From Ampelomyces quisqualis (taxonomy: Eukaryota > Ascomycota > Dothideomycetes > Pleosporales > Phaeosphaeriaceae), in assembly GCA_018398575.1 (NCBI GenBank), contig JAGTXZ010000006.1, positions 1,364,001 to 1,428,000 on the forward strand: a stretch of DNA of 64,000 nucleotides, written 5' to 3'. The position numbers were made by a program, and so were the translations under genes. Shown here piece by piece: positions 1 to 12,636 of the stretch (its first letter is position 1; every line of letters starts with the position of its first letter). The notes beneath the pieces were generated by a model. It worked only from the letters and a program-made list of their open reading frames with translations. It made no database searches and had not been told where the DNA came from.

Positions 1-821
1 CTACTTCTCCGCTGATGTGATTGTAGGCTGTTCGAAAGTATGTTTTCGGTGAAATCAACTGAGGATCGTCTACCAATTACCGCGCCTCTCAACCTGTCAT
101 TCTCTCGTGGCCTAGGCAGGGATTCCAACGTCATGATCTTTTGGCAAGGCTCCATTTTTTTTTGCGTAGATTTGTCTGTCACAGCTAACGAGCTGGTTCA
201 TTGAGTTTATTTCCTACTTCTTGTGAAACCGGAGAGTTACCCTACCCATCCCACTAAACAGCTTTTCTCCATCTCCAAGCCCCTCACAACTCACCACATC
301 CAAAACCACGAGCGTAGACTTGTTAACATACTTGCGTATATCATTTATCTCATCTAAAACTAGTCTAGGGTAGTATACATACGCCATTCTTTTCTGCAAA
401 AGTCATAGACCTGAATCCTTCCCCAGCGCCCCAAAACACCGCACAATCATCCCCCCTCCCCCTAGCTAGACCTACTTTAAACAAACAGTCCCAAAAGCTA
501 CTACCCCCAGCTTCAATTCTTCCAAATACCTACGACCATAACAGCGCGTCGCCGCGTCCGCCGGTTACACAGCTTTACATACGGTCCCGTACCTCACCTT
601 GACACTAACGCTAATCCCACCAAGGAAAACCCAATTAATCAGGCTTTTTTTCTTTTGTGCTGGGAGTCCATATACACACATGCATGTTTTTATGTCTCAG
701 GCTGGTGTTTCGGGATTTGCTGTGTGAGCGGGATAAACTGTTATTAGTACATCCCTTTGCATTCTCCATTCCGACGTACGTGATTAAGGATCGTCATGTC
801 AATGGGCAATTAATATGAAAA
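1..821. other. Left-edge intergenic DNA, no supportable gene
   Basis: This is 3' flanking DNA of sec8. The only ORF above 60 codons (minus strand, 214-399) has no recognisable domain and no obvious exon partners. The region is AT-leaning with T runs and shows nothing else I can name. Confidence 0.5.
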
Positions 822-833
822 CATATATATATG
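822..833 (-). terminator. TATATA-type polyadenylation efficiency element after sec8
   Basis: An alternating AT run lies 23-34 nt beyond the sec8 stop codon on the minus strand. TATATA-like tracts just downstream of stops act as 3'-end processing efficiency elements in fungi. The assignment rests only on position and composition. Confidence 0.35.
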
Positions 834-855
834 TAGGCTCCGCTTGCACGCCTGC

Positions 856-3800
856 CTAATACATAAACTCGCTAATTTCCAGCAACTGTGCGTCCATGGC
901 CCTTTTCGCGCCGACGCTGCTCTCCCTGTTTTCCCCGGTTAAGCGCTCCTCGTACGTCATCTCGAGTAACTTCTTCACACTCGCCTCGCCCATCAGCCCA
1001 GCAGGCATGCCGAAATCTCTGCCGTGTGCTTTTGCCCTCGCGACGATGGCGTCCGGACCAGCGGTGAAAAGGTCGAAGAAGAGCGCTGTGTTGGGTAGTT
1101 GGGCGCCTTCTTCGATATTTTTGAGATTTTGCTGGAGTACTAAGACGTTGAGCTGCATGTGTGCGCAGCCGTGCGTGTTCATGCGCTCGATGCGGGCGGT
1201 GCACAGCGACAGGAGGTATGTGTCCATTAGGGCGGCGAGGCCGTGGGTCATGCGTGCGTAGATATCTGCGGGGGCGTAGCGGGCGACTTCGGTGTCGAAG
1301 GCGACGAGGTTGGAGTTGAGGGCGAGGATGATTGGGGCGGGGTCGTTGAGGGATGCGTCGATGAAGAGGTTGGGTTGCAGTGAGGTGGATAACGAGTGGA
1401 GGATTGTGCTGCGGACGGAGAGGTAGAGGGTGCGGAGGATGCGGGTGCTGAGGGATTGGTAGTCGGATACGACGCGGTCGAATTTGCTGGAAAATGTTAA
1501 AACATGCAGTCAATGTGAAAGTGAGGGGATGGGACTTACGTAACGGTCTCATGATTGAGTGGAAGGTAGACAGGCGTGCCCTCTACCCTGGGCTCGGACG
1601 AGGTGAGCATTGTCCATCGCTGTATATGTCTGTCTTTCGATGCCTCTGAAGGTGCAGAGTTGGTGGCTCGATCACTAATATGCCGTAATCGTGCTGTCTT
1701 GGTGGCTAGCCACTTCATACTTGTGTGCAACCGACAGAGGTTAACAATATTCTTCTTATCTTGCAGCATGTCCGCATGGTCCAATGGCTCCTGGTTGATT
1801 GCTTGTATGAGAAGACCAATCTCGTTCCCGATAAGTTGATCACAGATGTCGGTGTCAGACCAAGGATCAGATTGAAGGATTTGCGACACAAGCCTTTCCA
1901 TCTCTTCAGACTCAGACCAGGCAGCGGGTGCTTTCAGCCGCTGACCCGATAGCCGTGGCTGTGAACGGCTAACAAGGGCTTCGTACCATCCAACGCACTT
2001 TTGCGCGTACGTGTCCATCTGAACGACGATGAGTTGGGAGAAGGCTTGGTCGTGCGGTAGATTGTCGAGCATCTTGCAAAATGCTGTGATGAGATTGAAG
2101 AATTGCGCAGTACCCTACATTATTAGCGAGAGTCGAGTTATGAAGAGACACCAGCTCACCTTGAAGATCGGCTTCTTGGAGTACTTTGCCCAATGCAGAT
2201 CCTCGCTAAATGAGTCAAGTTCAATAAATGTTTGTGAAGACATCTCGGCGAGTGTCTCGTCCAGCTGGGGATGGAACACATTCACGAGGAATTCATCGAG
2301 AAAGGAAGTCAAAGTGCTCATGACGATATCTGAGTTCGGGGGCACGACTTCCTTGAGGCGATTGAGGAAATCTAGCGATGGTGGGAGCAATATGCCCATA
2401 TTGAACACACTTGGTTCAACGAGTAGCTTGTGCCCAGTCGCACTCCCATCGAGATTTGCGCTTGTATCAGCCACCATGTCTTCCGGTCTTTTTGAGTCTG
2501 AGACAAGGCCAGGTACCGATGACTTGAGAATGAACTCGAGATCGTCCCGCTCCTGTACGAGGTCGGGTGATTTGATATTCATGTCAGACAGCTTGAACAT
2601 GCGCTTGGTCTTGTCTCGTGGAGCACGCGAAAATGCGCTCCCAGCCGACTTCTGGCCCTGCCCTGTGCGATATGAAGCTTCGCCGTCGGTCGCTAGATAG
2701 TCGTGCAGCAACGAGCGCATCTGCGTGGGTGTTAGTGTGAGACTTTTCTTTCGGTCGCATTACATGCCTCGCTTTGATAGAGCTTCCACAATTCCTTGAA
2801 GCCACGGGTCAGGGTCGCACTCGACGAATCGCGCAACCCCTCCCGGCGGACGATGCCCGCAACTACATCATGGACAGCACGATGGCTTTCAGCGATGGCT
2901 TCAAATCGAGCATAGAGGGTCCAGAGCAGATCATTGAGGAGCGTCGACCGGATTTCATCGCTTTCAATACCAGTCTTGGCCTTGCCATCTTTTCTAGATG
3001 CATAAGCTCGTAATACGCTTGGATGTCTTTGTGCAACTTCGTTGTTCGACTTGTCTACAACCTTGAACAACTCAACAGGCAATCGCTGCTCAATTGTGTT
3101 GATGGCCACGTCTAGGCGGTTCATCTTATTGAGCGATTCGATCACGAGTCGTATGTACTGGAACGTGTCGGTTTCGGGGTTATGCGTGGAGTCATCGGTC
3201 ATCTGGTCGAGTTAGTTGCGCAGATGATGGTAACAATCTTGTGTGCTTACAGGTTCCGAGGTATCAAGACCGTCTAAGAAGAAGTATAGCAGCCTGCCCC
3301 TAGAATCTGTCTGCGTTCGTTCTGAGATACCGCCCTTGACTTGGTTCTGTGCGTATTCCTTCCACCTATCCTCGCAGTATGGTGACTTGAGGTACAGGTG
3401 GCTGTGAAGCTCTTCAACCAGAATGTCTGTCAAAGACACCTCCTGGTTGCTGAGGTAGGTGCGCAGGTCATTAAGAGCACCAATATTCTCCATTTCTGAT
3501 CTTCTGATCATGAGAAGTGCTTTTTGAAGGATATCTACTGCAGTCAGAAAGCGCTTCTCTGATATGCGTGCCTCGAGCTGCTCGGGGACGAGTTGTAGCT
3601 CTTCGATGGCATGCAGCATTTGCAGCATGTCATCATAGTTCTGAGATGCAGATGCAAAGTCTTTGAGCTCAAGCTTGGCTGTCGAGAGCTGGGTTTTGGC
3701 GGACGTCAGGGAAGACTTGAGATTTCTGACACGGTGCTGGGAGCTCTGCAGGCTTGACTGGATTTGATGGAAGGTACCAATGGAGCTGTTGAAACCCTGA

Positions 3801-4396
3801 TGATGCTCGTTCACGATGGCTTTGAGGGCCTGCTGCAGCTCTTGGTGTGTCGTTCTGAACTGGCCATATTGGCTGGCCAGGCCAAGCGAACTTGAGTCCA
3901 TGAGCTTCAGTGCGACCTCGATTGGGACGCACTGGTCCTGGGTCATGAAGTCCCAGTTCTGACGAATGTACTGCAGTACGTCTTCGATGCGCTGGCTGCC
4001 GGGGCCATAATTTTCATTGCCATTTCCATTTCCGCCCGGCCTGCTGCGAGTCTGCGTCTCTCTGCTGCGTCGGTTTGCACGAGTGCGCTCAACACTCGTA
4101 GGCCGTATGACCTGGGGCGCATCTTCTTGCGATTGTTGCAGGCCGCCGTAGCCCCCTGGCCGTCGATCTCGCCCGCCGCTCTGAGGTCGGGCCTGTTCGT
4201 CCTCTCGGGCGTTGAAGCCGCCATAGCCTCCAGGTCTTCGCTCCCTTTGGCTGTCATTGCTCGGCCGCCGGGGATAGTCGTCGGCCGGTGCAGGCATGGC
4301 CCCGTATCCGCCTGGTCGACGCTGGCGGTTGCCGTAGTTGCCGTTCGTGTACCCGCCGTTGGCCCCGGCCTGCGAGTAGCCCGGAATGCGGGACAT
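856..4396 (-). CDS. sec8: Exocyst complex component Sec8
   Basis: This encodes a subunit of the octameric exocyst, which tethers secretory vesicles to the plasma membrane at sites of polarised growth such as hyphal tips. Five exons are read: 4396-3251, 3202-2768, 2720-2160, 2114-1540 and 1486-856, giving about 1115 aa. The first ~120 residues are low complexity, with repeated RRPGGYG-type motifs. The conserved Sec8 N-terminal domain follows from about residue 130 (IEDVLQYIRQNWDFMTQDQC) and leads into a long helical region. Intron 2 needs a GC donor to keep the conserved junction YQSE|MRSLLHDYL in frame. The stop is TAG at 858-856. The gene is divergent from ctr9. The Gly/Arg-rich start is unusual for the family core but common in fungal N-termini. 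The start is chosen as the first ATG of the open frame. Confidence 0.93.
2721..2767 (-). other. GC-AG intron (sec8 intron 2)
   Basis: The exon ends CGAG and the intron begins GCATGT and ends CGCAG (47 nt). The nearby GT (GCAT|GTAATG) would shift the frame of the next exon, while the GC donor joins the two conserved Sec8 segments in phase 0. Confidence 0.75.
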
Positions 4397-4986
4397 GGTG
4401 CGTCCAACAGTCGCAAGCTTATATATGTCGTATGCGCGCAGGCGTCAAGATCATGGCGTGCACCTGGGCGCGTTGCGCATCGTCGGGCAGTGTCGTGGCG
4501 GGCTTGCGGGGCGCTCGGGGGTGTCTACGGTTACGTTGCAGCAGCAGCAGAGATCGTCTGTCGCAGAGATGTACTTGGAATGCGCCAGGCCAAGGACAAT
4601 GGACGCAGCACGGCGCAGGTGAGACAAGTCCGCTCTAGGAACATGTGGTGGTGCCAGCGGTGAGGCTGCCCAGTCGCGTCCGGGCCGCCCTTCACCACGC
4701 CAAGCCCGCCACTTCCGCCCGCAGTGCTCTGTCCACCCCACCCTCACCACGCCAAGCCCGCCGCCTCCGCCCGCAGTGCTCTCACCCCGCCAAGCCCACC
4801 CGCTCCGCTCCGCACGTCCCAAGCTTCTTCCGAGTCGGCCTTCTTCGTGCGCCTTGCAGTGCTCTGTCCACTCTCACCTCGCCGTCGCCGACCTGCCATG
4901 CTGCGCTGATTCGATGCCCACCTCCCCCTAAACCCAACTTCCTCCCGCCTCCTCCCCCATCTGGCCGCGTTGCCTCCAAACCCATC
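4397..4986. promoter_or_regulatory. Divergent promoter between sec8 and ctr9
   Basis: 590 bp separate the two start codons, so both 5' UTRs and promoters must lie here. The ctr9-proximal half is strongly C-rich on the plus strand, typical of fungal pyrimidine-rich leader DNA, and contains a tandem duplication (4690-4782). ORFs in this interval are composition artefacts. Confidence 0.6.
4690..4782. repeat. Imperfect tandem duplication, period about 52 bp
   Basis: A ~40-bp block beginning TTCACCACGCCAAGCCCGCC recurs 52 bp later with few changes, and a third partial copy (CCGCCAAGCCCACC) follows. It sits in the sec8/ctr9 divergent promoter. Confidence 0.75.
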
Positions 4987-7900
4987 ATGTCTGCCGTCTA
5001 CGCCAACGGCGCCCACGGCGTCAACAGCGCAGGCAGCATGTTCCCGCCGCCGCGCTACTCGGACGTGCCCAGCGCCATCACCATCTCGGTCGCGGACGAA
5101 GAGGGCGGCCAGCTCGACGTAGAAGTCGCGCTCGACGAGGACATCCAGGACGACCCGACGGAGCTGTGCGCCATCCTGGAGAACGAAAAGAGCCTGACGT
5201 CGACATGGGTGCAGGTCGCCGTCGCCTACGCGAAGCAGAAGAAGGTCGACGTGGCCGTGGACGTGCTCAAGCAAGCCATTGCCGTCTTCGGGCGCGCGCG
5301 CGCCGAGGAGAGGCTCAGCATCCTCAACGGACTCTGCTGGCTGTATCTGCTCAAGTGTCGCGAAGCGCCGCGAGTAAAGTCCGGTAAGCCCTGGCACCTG
5401 CCTCCATACGAGCGCCACTAATGCCCCCAGACGCGACCGCAGATCCCGACCTCAAGACCAAAGACGCCTACATCCAGGAGGCCACCAGCGTGCTCAACGA
5501 GGCCTCGCGCATCAGCCCCTCGCACCCGCCGCTTTTCCTGGCCCGCGGCGTCCTCCAGCTGCTTCGCGCCTCTCTGCAAGGCCCCTCGACGACGGCCGGT
5601 CCGAATCTCATCAGTGTAGAGCGCGCCGAGACGCTGAAACAGGCGGCCAAGTGCTTTGACGACGCGCTCAGAGCGTCGGCTGGAAAGAATCTCATGGCCA
5701 AACTGGGCAAGGCCCGTGTCAGCTACTCCATGGGCAGGTGGGCCGAGGCTCTCAAGGGCTACCAGAATGTCCTCGAGAGCTCGCCGGATCTGATCGACCC
5801 CGACCCGCGCATTGGAATCGGCTGCTGTTTCTGGCAACTTGGGTTCAAAGATGATGCTGCAGGCGCATGGCAAAGATCTCTGGACCTCAACCCAAAGTCC
5901 AAGATTGCTTCGATTCTGCTGGGTATATATAACCTTTACCTTTCCTCGCAACTGCCGCCCACGGATCCCGACTTCACCAAATTTTACAAAAAGGCCACCA
6001 ACGAGTATGTCATACCCGCGACGAAGCTGGACAACACGTTTCCCTTGACATGCGCCACCCTCGGGAGCTATTTCATCATCCGCAAGGACTGGGCAAAAGC
6101 ACAGACGGTCGCAAGGCGTGCCATCGATCTCACCGACGTCAACGCGGTCGCTAGCGACGGCTGGTACCAACTTGCTCGGAAAGCCCACACAGAGGGTGAC
6201 ACGGCAGAAGCGTCTTTGTGCTACACCAAGTCTGATCAGGCCCGCGGAGGAGACGAGCGAGGCTACATCCCAGCCAAATTCGGCTCTGCACAGATGAATG
6301 TTCTAATGCACAACTATGACGGTGCTAAATTCCGCCTGGAGAAGATCCTCCAACAACAGCCAACTCTAGAAGCCCAGACGTTGCTGGGCACGCTTTACGC
6401 CGAGGACGTCTTCACCGCGCAGAACAACAAATCTACAGAAGACAAGTCAGCCGAGTTGAAGAAGGCTCTCAAATATCTCGAGGATGTCCAAAAGGCGTGG
6501 CGAGACCCGAAAAAGAAGGTCACACCTGACCAGTCGGTCCTCCTGAACTTGGCGCGACTCTACGAGGCAGACCATCCGGAGAAAAGTCTGAAGTGCCTCG
6601 AGGAGGTGGAGCAGATGGAACTTGATGCAATTCCAGAAGAAGACTACCCAGAAGACCTTGAAGAAGAGTACGAGATCAAGGCTGCTCTCCGCGAACTTCT
6701 TCCACCCCAGCTCCTCAACAACATGGGTTGCTTCCACTTCCAGGCAGAGCGCTATGCTCGCGCACGGGACCTGTTTCAGGCTGCACTGAATGCATGTGTC
6801 AAGGCCGCCTCCCGTGACGAATCCATTGATACCGATGCTTTGGTCACCTCTATCAGTTACAATCTTGGTCGTTGTTACGAGTCGGAAAGCATGCTGGAGG
6901 AAGCCAGGGAGGTATACGAGAATCTTTTGAAACGACATGCCGACTACGTGGACGCGCGCATCCGACTGACATACATCTCCCTGCGTCAAAATCCGAGCGA
7001 TCTCGGTCCCAGAGCAATGAAAGATCTATTCAAGGACTATGAAGATAACATTGAAGTTCGGGCTCTTTATGGTTGGTACCAGAACAAGTCCAAACGCCGG
7101 ACGCAAAATTTCGCGACAGACGAGGAACAACGACTGTACAAGCACACCCTAATGAGGTCCGACAAGCATGATCGGTATTCTCTCATGGGTATGGGCAATA
7201 TCTATTTGACCATTGCTCGCGAGATGCCAAGAAGTACAGAGAATGAGAAGGACAAGCGTCGAAAAACTTACGAAAAGGCTGTCGAGTTCTTCGACAAGGT
7301 GCTCCAGCTCGACCCGAAGAACGCGTATGCTGCTCAAGGTATCGCAATTGCTTTAGTCGAAGATAAGAAGGATTACTCGACTGCACTACAGATCTTCATG
7401 AAGGTCAAGGAGACGCTCAAGGATTATAGCGTGTATGTCAATCTAGGCCATACCTACTGCGATATCAAGCAGTACGCTCGCGCAATTGAGAATGTAAGCT
7501 TGTCATGCCGCATTTCTAGGGCTTCCCTAACAGAACCCAGTACGAAGCAGCTCTAGCAAAAGCAGGTCGACAGAATGACCCCAAGATCCTTGCTTGTCTC
7601 GGACGCACCTGGTACCTGCGCGCACGTCACGATCGCAGCTATGAAGCATTCCGCACCGCGCTCGAATATTCCCAGCAGGCTCTCAAGATCGTTCCTTCAG
7701 ACTTGGCTTCCCAGTTCAACGTCGCGTTCATTCACTTCCAGATTGCGCAAATCATCATTGGCATTCCCGAAGCGGATCGTACGCTACAACAGGTGGACGA
7801 TGCCGCGACAGGCCTTGCCGATGCCATTGAAGCTCTGGAGCAAATTGCAAAAGCCGAAGCACCGCCCTTCCCAAAGAACGACATCACATCTCGCGCAAAC

Positions 7901-8629
7901 ATGGGTCGCAATACCATGATTAAGCAACTCGAACGCCAACGTGAGAAGCAGGTCACGTACGAGGAGGTGAATGCGAGCAAACTCGAGCAAGCGAGAACGC
8001 TACGCGAAGAAGAGATTCGTCGGCGCGCAGAATCCAAACAACATGCAGAGCAAGCGGCCCAAGATCGTCGACGCAAGATCATTGAAGATCAGGAACGCAT
8101 TGCCGCCCGCGATCGTGAACTCATGGACAAGCGAGGAGAAGAAGAACGACGGCGCCTGGAGGAAGACGAAGACAGGGAACTGCGGAGGGCCGAACGCAAG
8201 GCTCGTGGGCCCAAGCAGCCGAAGCGCAAGAAGAAGGACGCAGATTCGGACACCGAGGTGGGGTCTGATTCGGATGCAGCGGAACCGAGATCGCGTCGCC
8301 GCAGAACGACTGCTTCGGGCACTGAAGGCCTTTCCGACCAGGAGCGACCCCGGGAGAAGAAGAAGAGGAAGTTGGCGCGGAAGAGCGAGCCAAGTGGCAA
8401 GTACAAGTCGGCCGAGTTCATCGACGATGACAGCGACGATGATGCCCATCTACCTGCGGAAGACACTGAGAAGGCGGACGCGCAACTGGCGAGCGAGGGC
8501 GAAGGAGTTGCAGCAGCCCCTCGTGCGCGCAAGGGCCGCGTCGTCGACGACGAAGATGAAGACGAGGAAGACGGTGTTGCCGCACCCAAAGAGAACGGCG
8601 CCGTGATAGACGAAGAGGACGATGAGTAG
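4987..8629 (+). CDS. ctr9: Paf1 complex subunit Ctr9 (TPR protein)
   Basis: Ctr9 is the TPR scaffold of the RNA polymerase II-associated Paf1 complex, which supports elongation, H2B ubiquitylation and H3K4/K36 methylation in the nucleus. Three exons: 4987-5383, 5431-7493 and 7541-8629 (introns of 47 nt each), giving about 1182 aa. Tandem tetratricopeptide repeats run through most of the protein (for example around WVQVAVAYAKQKKVDVAVDVL and LLNNMGCFHFQAERYARARD). The C-terminal ~230 residues are a highly charged K/R/E/D coiled-coil and acidic tail, as in other Ctr9 proteins. The start ATG follows a CCATC context, and upstream in-frame codons are leader-like low complexity. Its length matches the family. 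Confidence 0.94.
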
Positions 8630-9074
8630 CGAGAAGGAGTAGGGGTGTTTCTATAAGTTTGACATTTATTCTTCCATCTCGTATGCATCAGCGCTACGGC
8701 GTCCTGGAGTGGCCAAAACTCGCACTGCACGGCAAAGGCTGGACTTTGGCATTCTTTCTTAGTGGCCGGATATGGCATGCAGAGTTAGTTTTGTAAGATA
8801 GTGTCGATTGAATTTGCTTCTCCCGTGCTATATATGATCTGCTGTACTCCGTAGATGGGTGAGATGACGTTGCTAGATCCGAGCATAGGCCGAGCCATCT
8901 CCGGCGCCCGAGCTCCAACCCCGGCGTCACCGATGCGCGCACTGAGATGCGACTTTCCGTAGACGCGCCGCCCACACGCCAAATCGAGCTTCTGGACGCG
9001 GCTGAAGCTGCCGATACTCGCGTAGGCCATGTTCCCCAGCGCCCGGTAGCATTCCGCTCTACTCGAAGCCCGCC
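8630..9074 (+). promoter_or_regulatory. ctr9 3' flank and vps18 promoter
   Basis: 445 bp lie between the ctr9 stop and the vps18 start. A TACTCCGTA 9-mer lies at 8845-8853. No ORF here looks coding. Confidence 0.5.
8845..8853 (+). promoter_or_regulatory. TACTCCGTA motif upstream of vps18
   Basis: An exact 9-mer 222 bp before the vps18 ATG, on the sense strand. The same 9-mer occurs in the same orientation upstream of sac3 and of the ABC transporter. A regulatory role is inferred from recurrence and position only. Confidence 0.4.
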
Positions 9075-12000
9075 ATGGCGTACGACCTGGGCAGCGGGTA
9101 TGCTCCGCCCAGCACGAGCAATGCGCAAGAGCAGGACGGCTCCTTGCCAATGTTCAACATAGAACGAGTGTCGCTGCAGTTCAGCATTTCGTCCGACTTT
9201 GTCGCCGCCGCCGTTGCCAACAATGTCCTTATCCTTGGGCTTTCGACGGGGCGCATCTTGCGCATCGACTTGGACAGCCCAGCTGACATAGACGGTGAGT
9301 GGGCGGCACCTCGCGACAACTACTGCCAAGCTGATACTGGCCGCTGTCAGATATTGATCTGCCGAAGAAGCCATCTGAAGTTGGTGTGATAAAGCGCCTG
9401 TTCCTCGACCCCTCGGCATCACACCTCATCGTAACCACGACCCTCGCCGAGAACTACTACCTGCACACGCAATCGCGAACACCAAAGGTGCTGTCGCGGC
9501 TAAAGGGCGTTGCAATCGAAAGCATATCATGGAATCCATCGCAGCCGACGGCATCAACACGCGAGATATTGGTAGGAGCTTCAGACGGCCATGTGTACGA
9601 GGTGTACATTGAGCCCTCGTCCGAGTTCTACAGGCGGGAAGAGAAATACCTGAAAGACGTCTATCACGCAAACGACGGGCCCATTGTCGGCCTCTGGACA
9701 GACACAGTACCTGGACGGGCCGATCTGCGGCGGGTCATCATCGCGACGCCCTCAACGTTTCTACATTTTGCGGGCAAGCTTGGCCGATCGGGCCATGAAG
9801 GCAGCGGCTCCACATTCTCAAAGCTCTTCGAGAGTGAATCGGCCACCGTACACGAGATTTCAAACGCCGCGCCCTCCGCCACATCTCTCCTGGCCGTCTC
9901 GCCAGAACTCCAGGAAACGCACGCATACGACCAATCCAACGCTGAGCGGATATTTGGCTGGCTGACATGGCAAGGCGTGTTCCATGGCAAGCTATACTTG
10001 TCACAAGACACACATGAACTTGGCGGCAAAGTACTCGGCGACTCAAAAATGTTGCCTAGATCGCAGATCCCACCCTCACAAACCGCCAGCGGGAGGACGA
10101 GAAAGACGCAAGAGCCGGTCAGCTCAATGATCCTGAGTCAGTGGCACATTCTGCAACTCGTCGAAGGGAGAATAGTCGTAATCAATCGCCTGGACGACAC
10201 TGTTGTTCTGGATCAAGTCGTGCTCGAGCCTGGCCAAAGTGCCATCGGACTAGTAGCCGACATCAAGAAAAACACCTACTGGCTCTTCACGACTCGCGAG
10301 ATCTTCGAGGTTGTTGTTACCGACGAGACAAGAGATGTTTGGAAGATCATGCTCAAGTCACAGCATTTCGGTGCTGCATCACAGTATGCAAAGACTTCGG
10401 CGCAGAAGGATGCAGTCGCGACAGCGTCTGGTGACTACCTTGTTGGTAAGGGCCAGTACATGGAGGCTGCCACAGTGTATGGTCGGAGCACCAAGCCCTT
10501 CGAGCAAGTCGCGTTAGCTTTCATCGACAAAGGAGAGCAAGATGCGCTGCGGAAATATCTCCTCACCAAGTTATCGACCTTGAAAAAGGCACATGTCATG
10601 CAGCGAATCATGGTGGCTACCTGGCTCGTTGAGCTGTATATGGCGAAGCTGAATACCCTCGATGACACCATCACCACCAGAGCCGAGCTCTCTGAAAGCA
10701 TGAACACCGCCGAAACACACGACCAGCTGTCAGTGATTCGGAGAGAGTACCAGGAATTCGCTAGCAAGTACAAGACGGATCTCGATCGGAAAACGGTCTA
10801 CGAGATCATCAGCAGTCATGGTCGAGAAGAAGAACTTCTGTATTTTGCTACAGTGGTCAACGACTACAACTATGTCCTCTCGTATTGGGTGCAACGGGAG
10901 CGATGGACTGAGTCTTTGGATGTTCTCAAGAAACAATCAGACCCTGAAATTTTCTACAAATATAGCAGTGTGCTGATGGCGCATGTCCCTGTGGAGCTTG
11001 TCGACATCATGATGCGTCACACCACATTCGATGCGCAGAAGCTCATCCCAGCATTCCTGAACTACAACAACTCAACAAGGGCCTCATTAAGTCAGAACCA
11101 AGCAGTGCGATACCTCCTCTTCGAAATCAATCAGCACAACTCTACCGACGCCGCTGTCCACAACACTCTCATCTCCATCTACGCTTCCAATCCCGCGACC
11201 GACGAGTCCGCTCTCCTAGCCTACCTCGAAGGCCAATCCCAAGCGCACGAGCAAAACTACGATGCCGACTTCGCCCTCCGTCTCTGCATCCAACACAAAC
11301 GGGTCCAATCTTGCGTGCACATTTACAGCTCCATGCAGCAATACGCGCAAGCCGTCGACCTAGCCCTCTCTTACGACTCCATAGACCTCGCCTCCACCGT
11401 CGCCGACCGCTCCAACACCACCCCCGCCCTCCGCAAAAAGCTCTGGCTCGCCATCGCCAAGAAAGTTATTTCTTCATCCTCGGGCATTAAGACCGCTATT
11501 GAATTCCTCCGGCGTGTAGATCTACTGCGCATCGAGGACCTCATTCCCTTCTTTCCTGACTTTGTCGTCATAGACGACTTCAAGGAAGAAATATGCTCCG
11601 CCCTCGAAGACTACAGCCGACGCATCGATAGCTTGAAGGAAGAAATGGACGACAGCGAACGCACGGCCATGCACATCAAGAGCGACATCAAGGCGCTCGG
11701 ACAGCGCTACGCGATCGTCGAACCAGGTGAGAAGTGCTATATTTGCGGCTTACCGCTGCTAGCTCGACAGTTCTTCGTGTTCCCCTGCCAGCACGCATTT
11801 CATAGTGATTGTCTGGCGAAGAAAGTCGTGGATGTGGCAGGTGCAGCGAGAGGAAGGAGGATCGGCGAACTGCAAGTCGAAGTGAGTAAAGGCGTCGGAG
11901 GCTTGAAGAGGGAACGGGCGATTGCCGAGTTGGATGCGTTGGTGGGAGGGAGTTGGTAAGTTTATTCTCTATTATTTCCCTTCCATGGTCGTCACATTGA

Positions 12001-12113
12001 TACGCTAACTTGTGTGTGAAAAATGTAGTGTGCTCTGCAGTGAAATCGCGGTCAAAATGATTGATCAGCCGTTTATTTCGTCACGGGATGATAAGGCGGA
12101 TTGGGCGCTGTGA
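9075..12113 (+). CDS. vps18: Vacuolar sorting protein Vps18/Pep3 (HOPS/CORVET core, RING-H2)
   Basis: This is a core subunit of the HOPS and CORVET tethering complexes, which act in fusion at endosomes and the vacuole. Three exons: 9075-9294, 9351-11955 and 12029-12113, giving about 969 aa. An N-terminal Pep3/Vps18/deep-orange beta-propeller region is followed by a helical, clathrin-heavy-chain-like middle. The C-terminal RING-H2 finger starts with CYIC near residue 868, continues with CQHAFHSDC, and ends with CVLC near residue 942. The last Cys pair is completed across intron 2: the codon of its first Cys is split between exons 2 and 3, so the short third exon is required. Intron 1 joins DID|DIDLPKKP in phase 1. 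Confidence 0.93.
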
Positions 12114-12636
12114 AATGCAAGCCAGTCATCTACATAGCGTAGCCGTGGAGCACGTTGTGTCATCCAAAGGTTGATTTATTTGGCATCAGATACGTAAATA
12201 AATACTCCCACGATATGATGCGGACACGCATACTGAGCAAGCGATCCTTGGAATGGACAAGGGTGGTTGGGATGACTTGATTTGTTTTAAACGTTTGATA
12301 CGTAGGTAGGCAATATGTAATAAAATCCTCGTGGCGGATTAATGACTTGCGTTGTGGGTGTTGGTTTGGGTTCTAATGAACGTGCTATTCTTAGGGGGGC
12401 TACGCTCGTCGCTGACCCAAAGGGTTGCATGGCGCTTGGACCTGGACAAGTCAGGATTGTAGATGGTATCGTATGGACTTGCTTCACTGGAAGTAAGTTC
12501 ACATGACAGTTAGTGACAGACAGTGAACTAGAAGGAAAGGAAAGCGAATATCGTGAGTTGCGCAAATTTTTGGATGTAGTAAGCAAAATTAATCTGACTT
12601 GGAGACTTGAGATCATCAGGACTAATTAGTTGTCCG
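12114..12636. other. Intergenic, no gene seen
   Basis: This lies between vps18 and the P450 relic. A 109-codon minus-strand ORF (12287-12616) has no recognisable similarity. It could be further decayed sequence. Confidence 0.4.

Noticed and set aside
214..399. 61-codon minus-strand ORF at the left edge
   Set aside because: No domain, no splice partner, no sequence-level support beyond an open frame in AT-leaning DNA.
4127..4822. Overlapping ORFs opposite sec8 and in the divergent promoter
   Set aside because: They translate the complement of the RRPGGYG repeats and the C-rich promoter. Composition artefacts.
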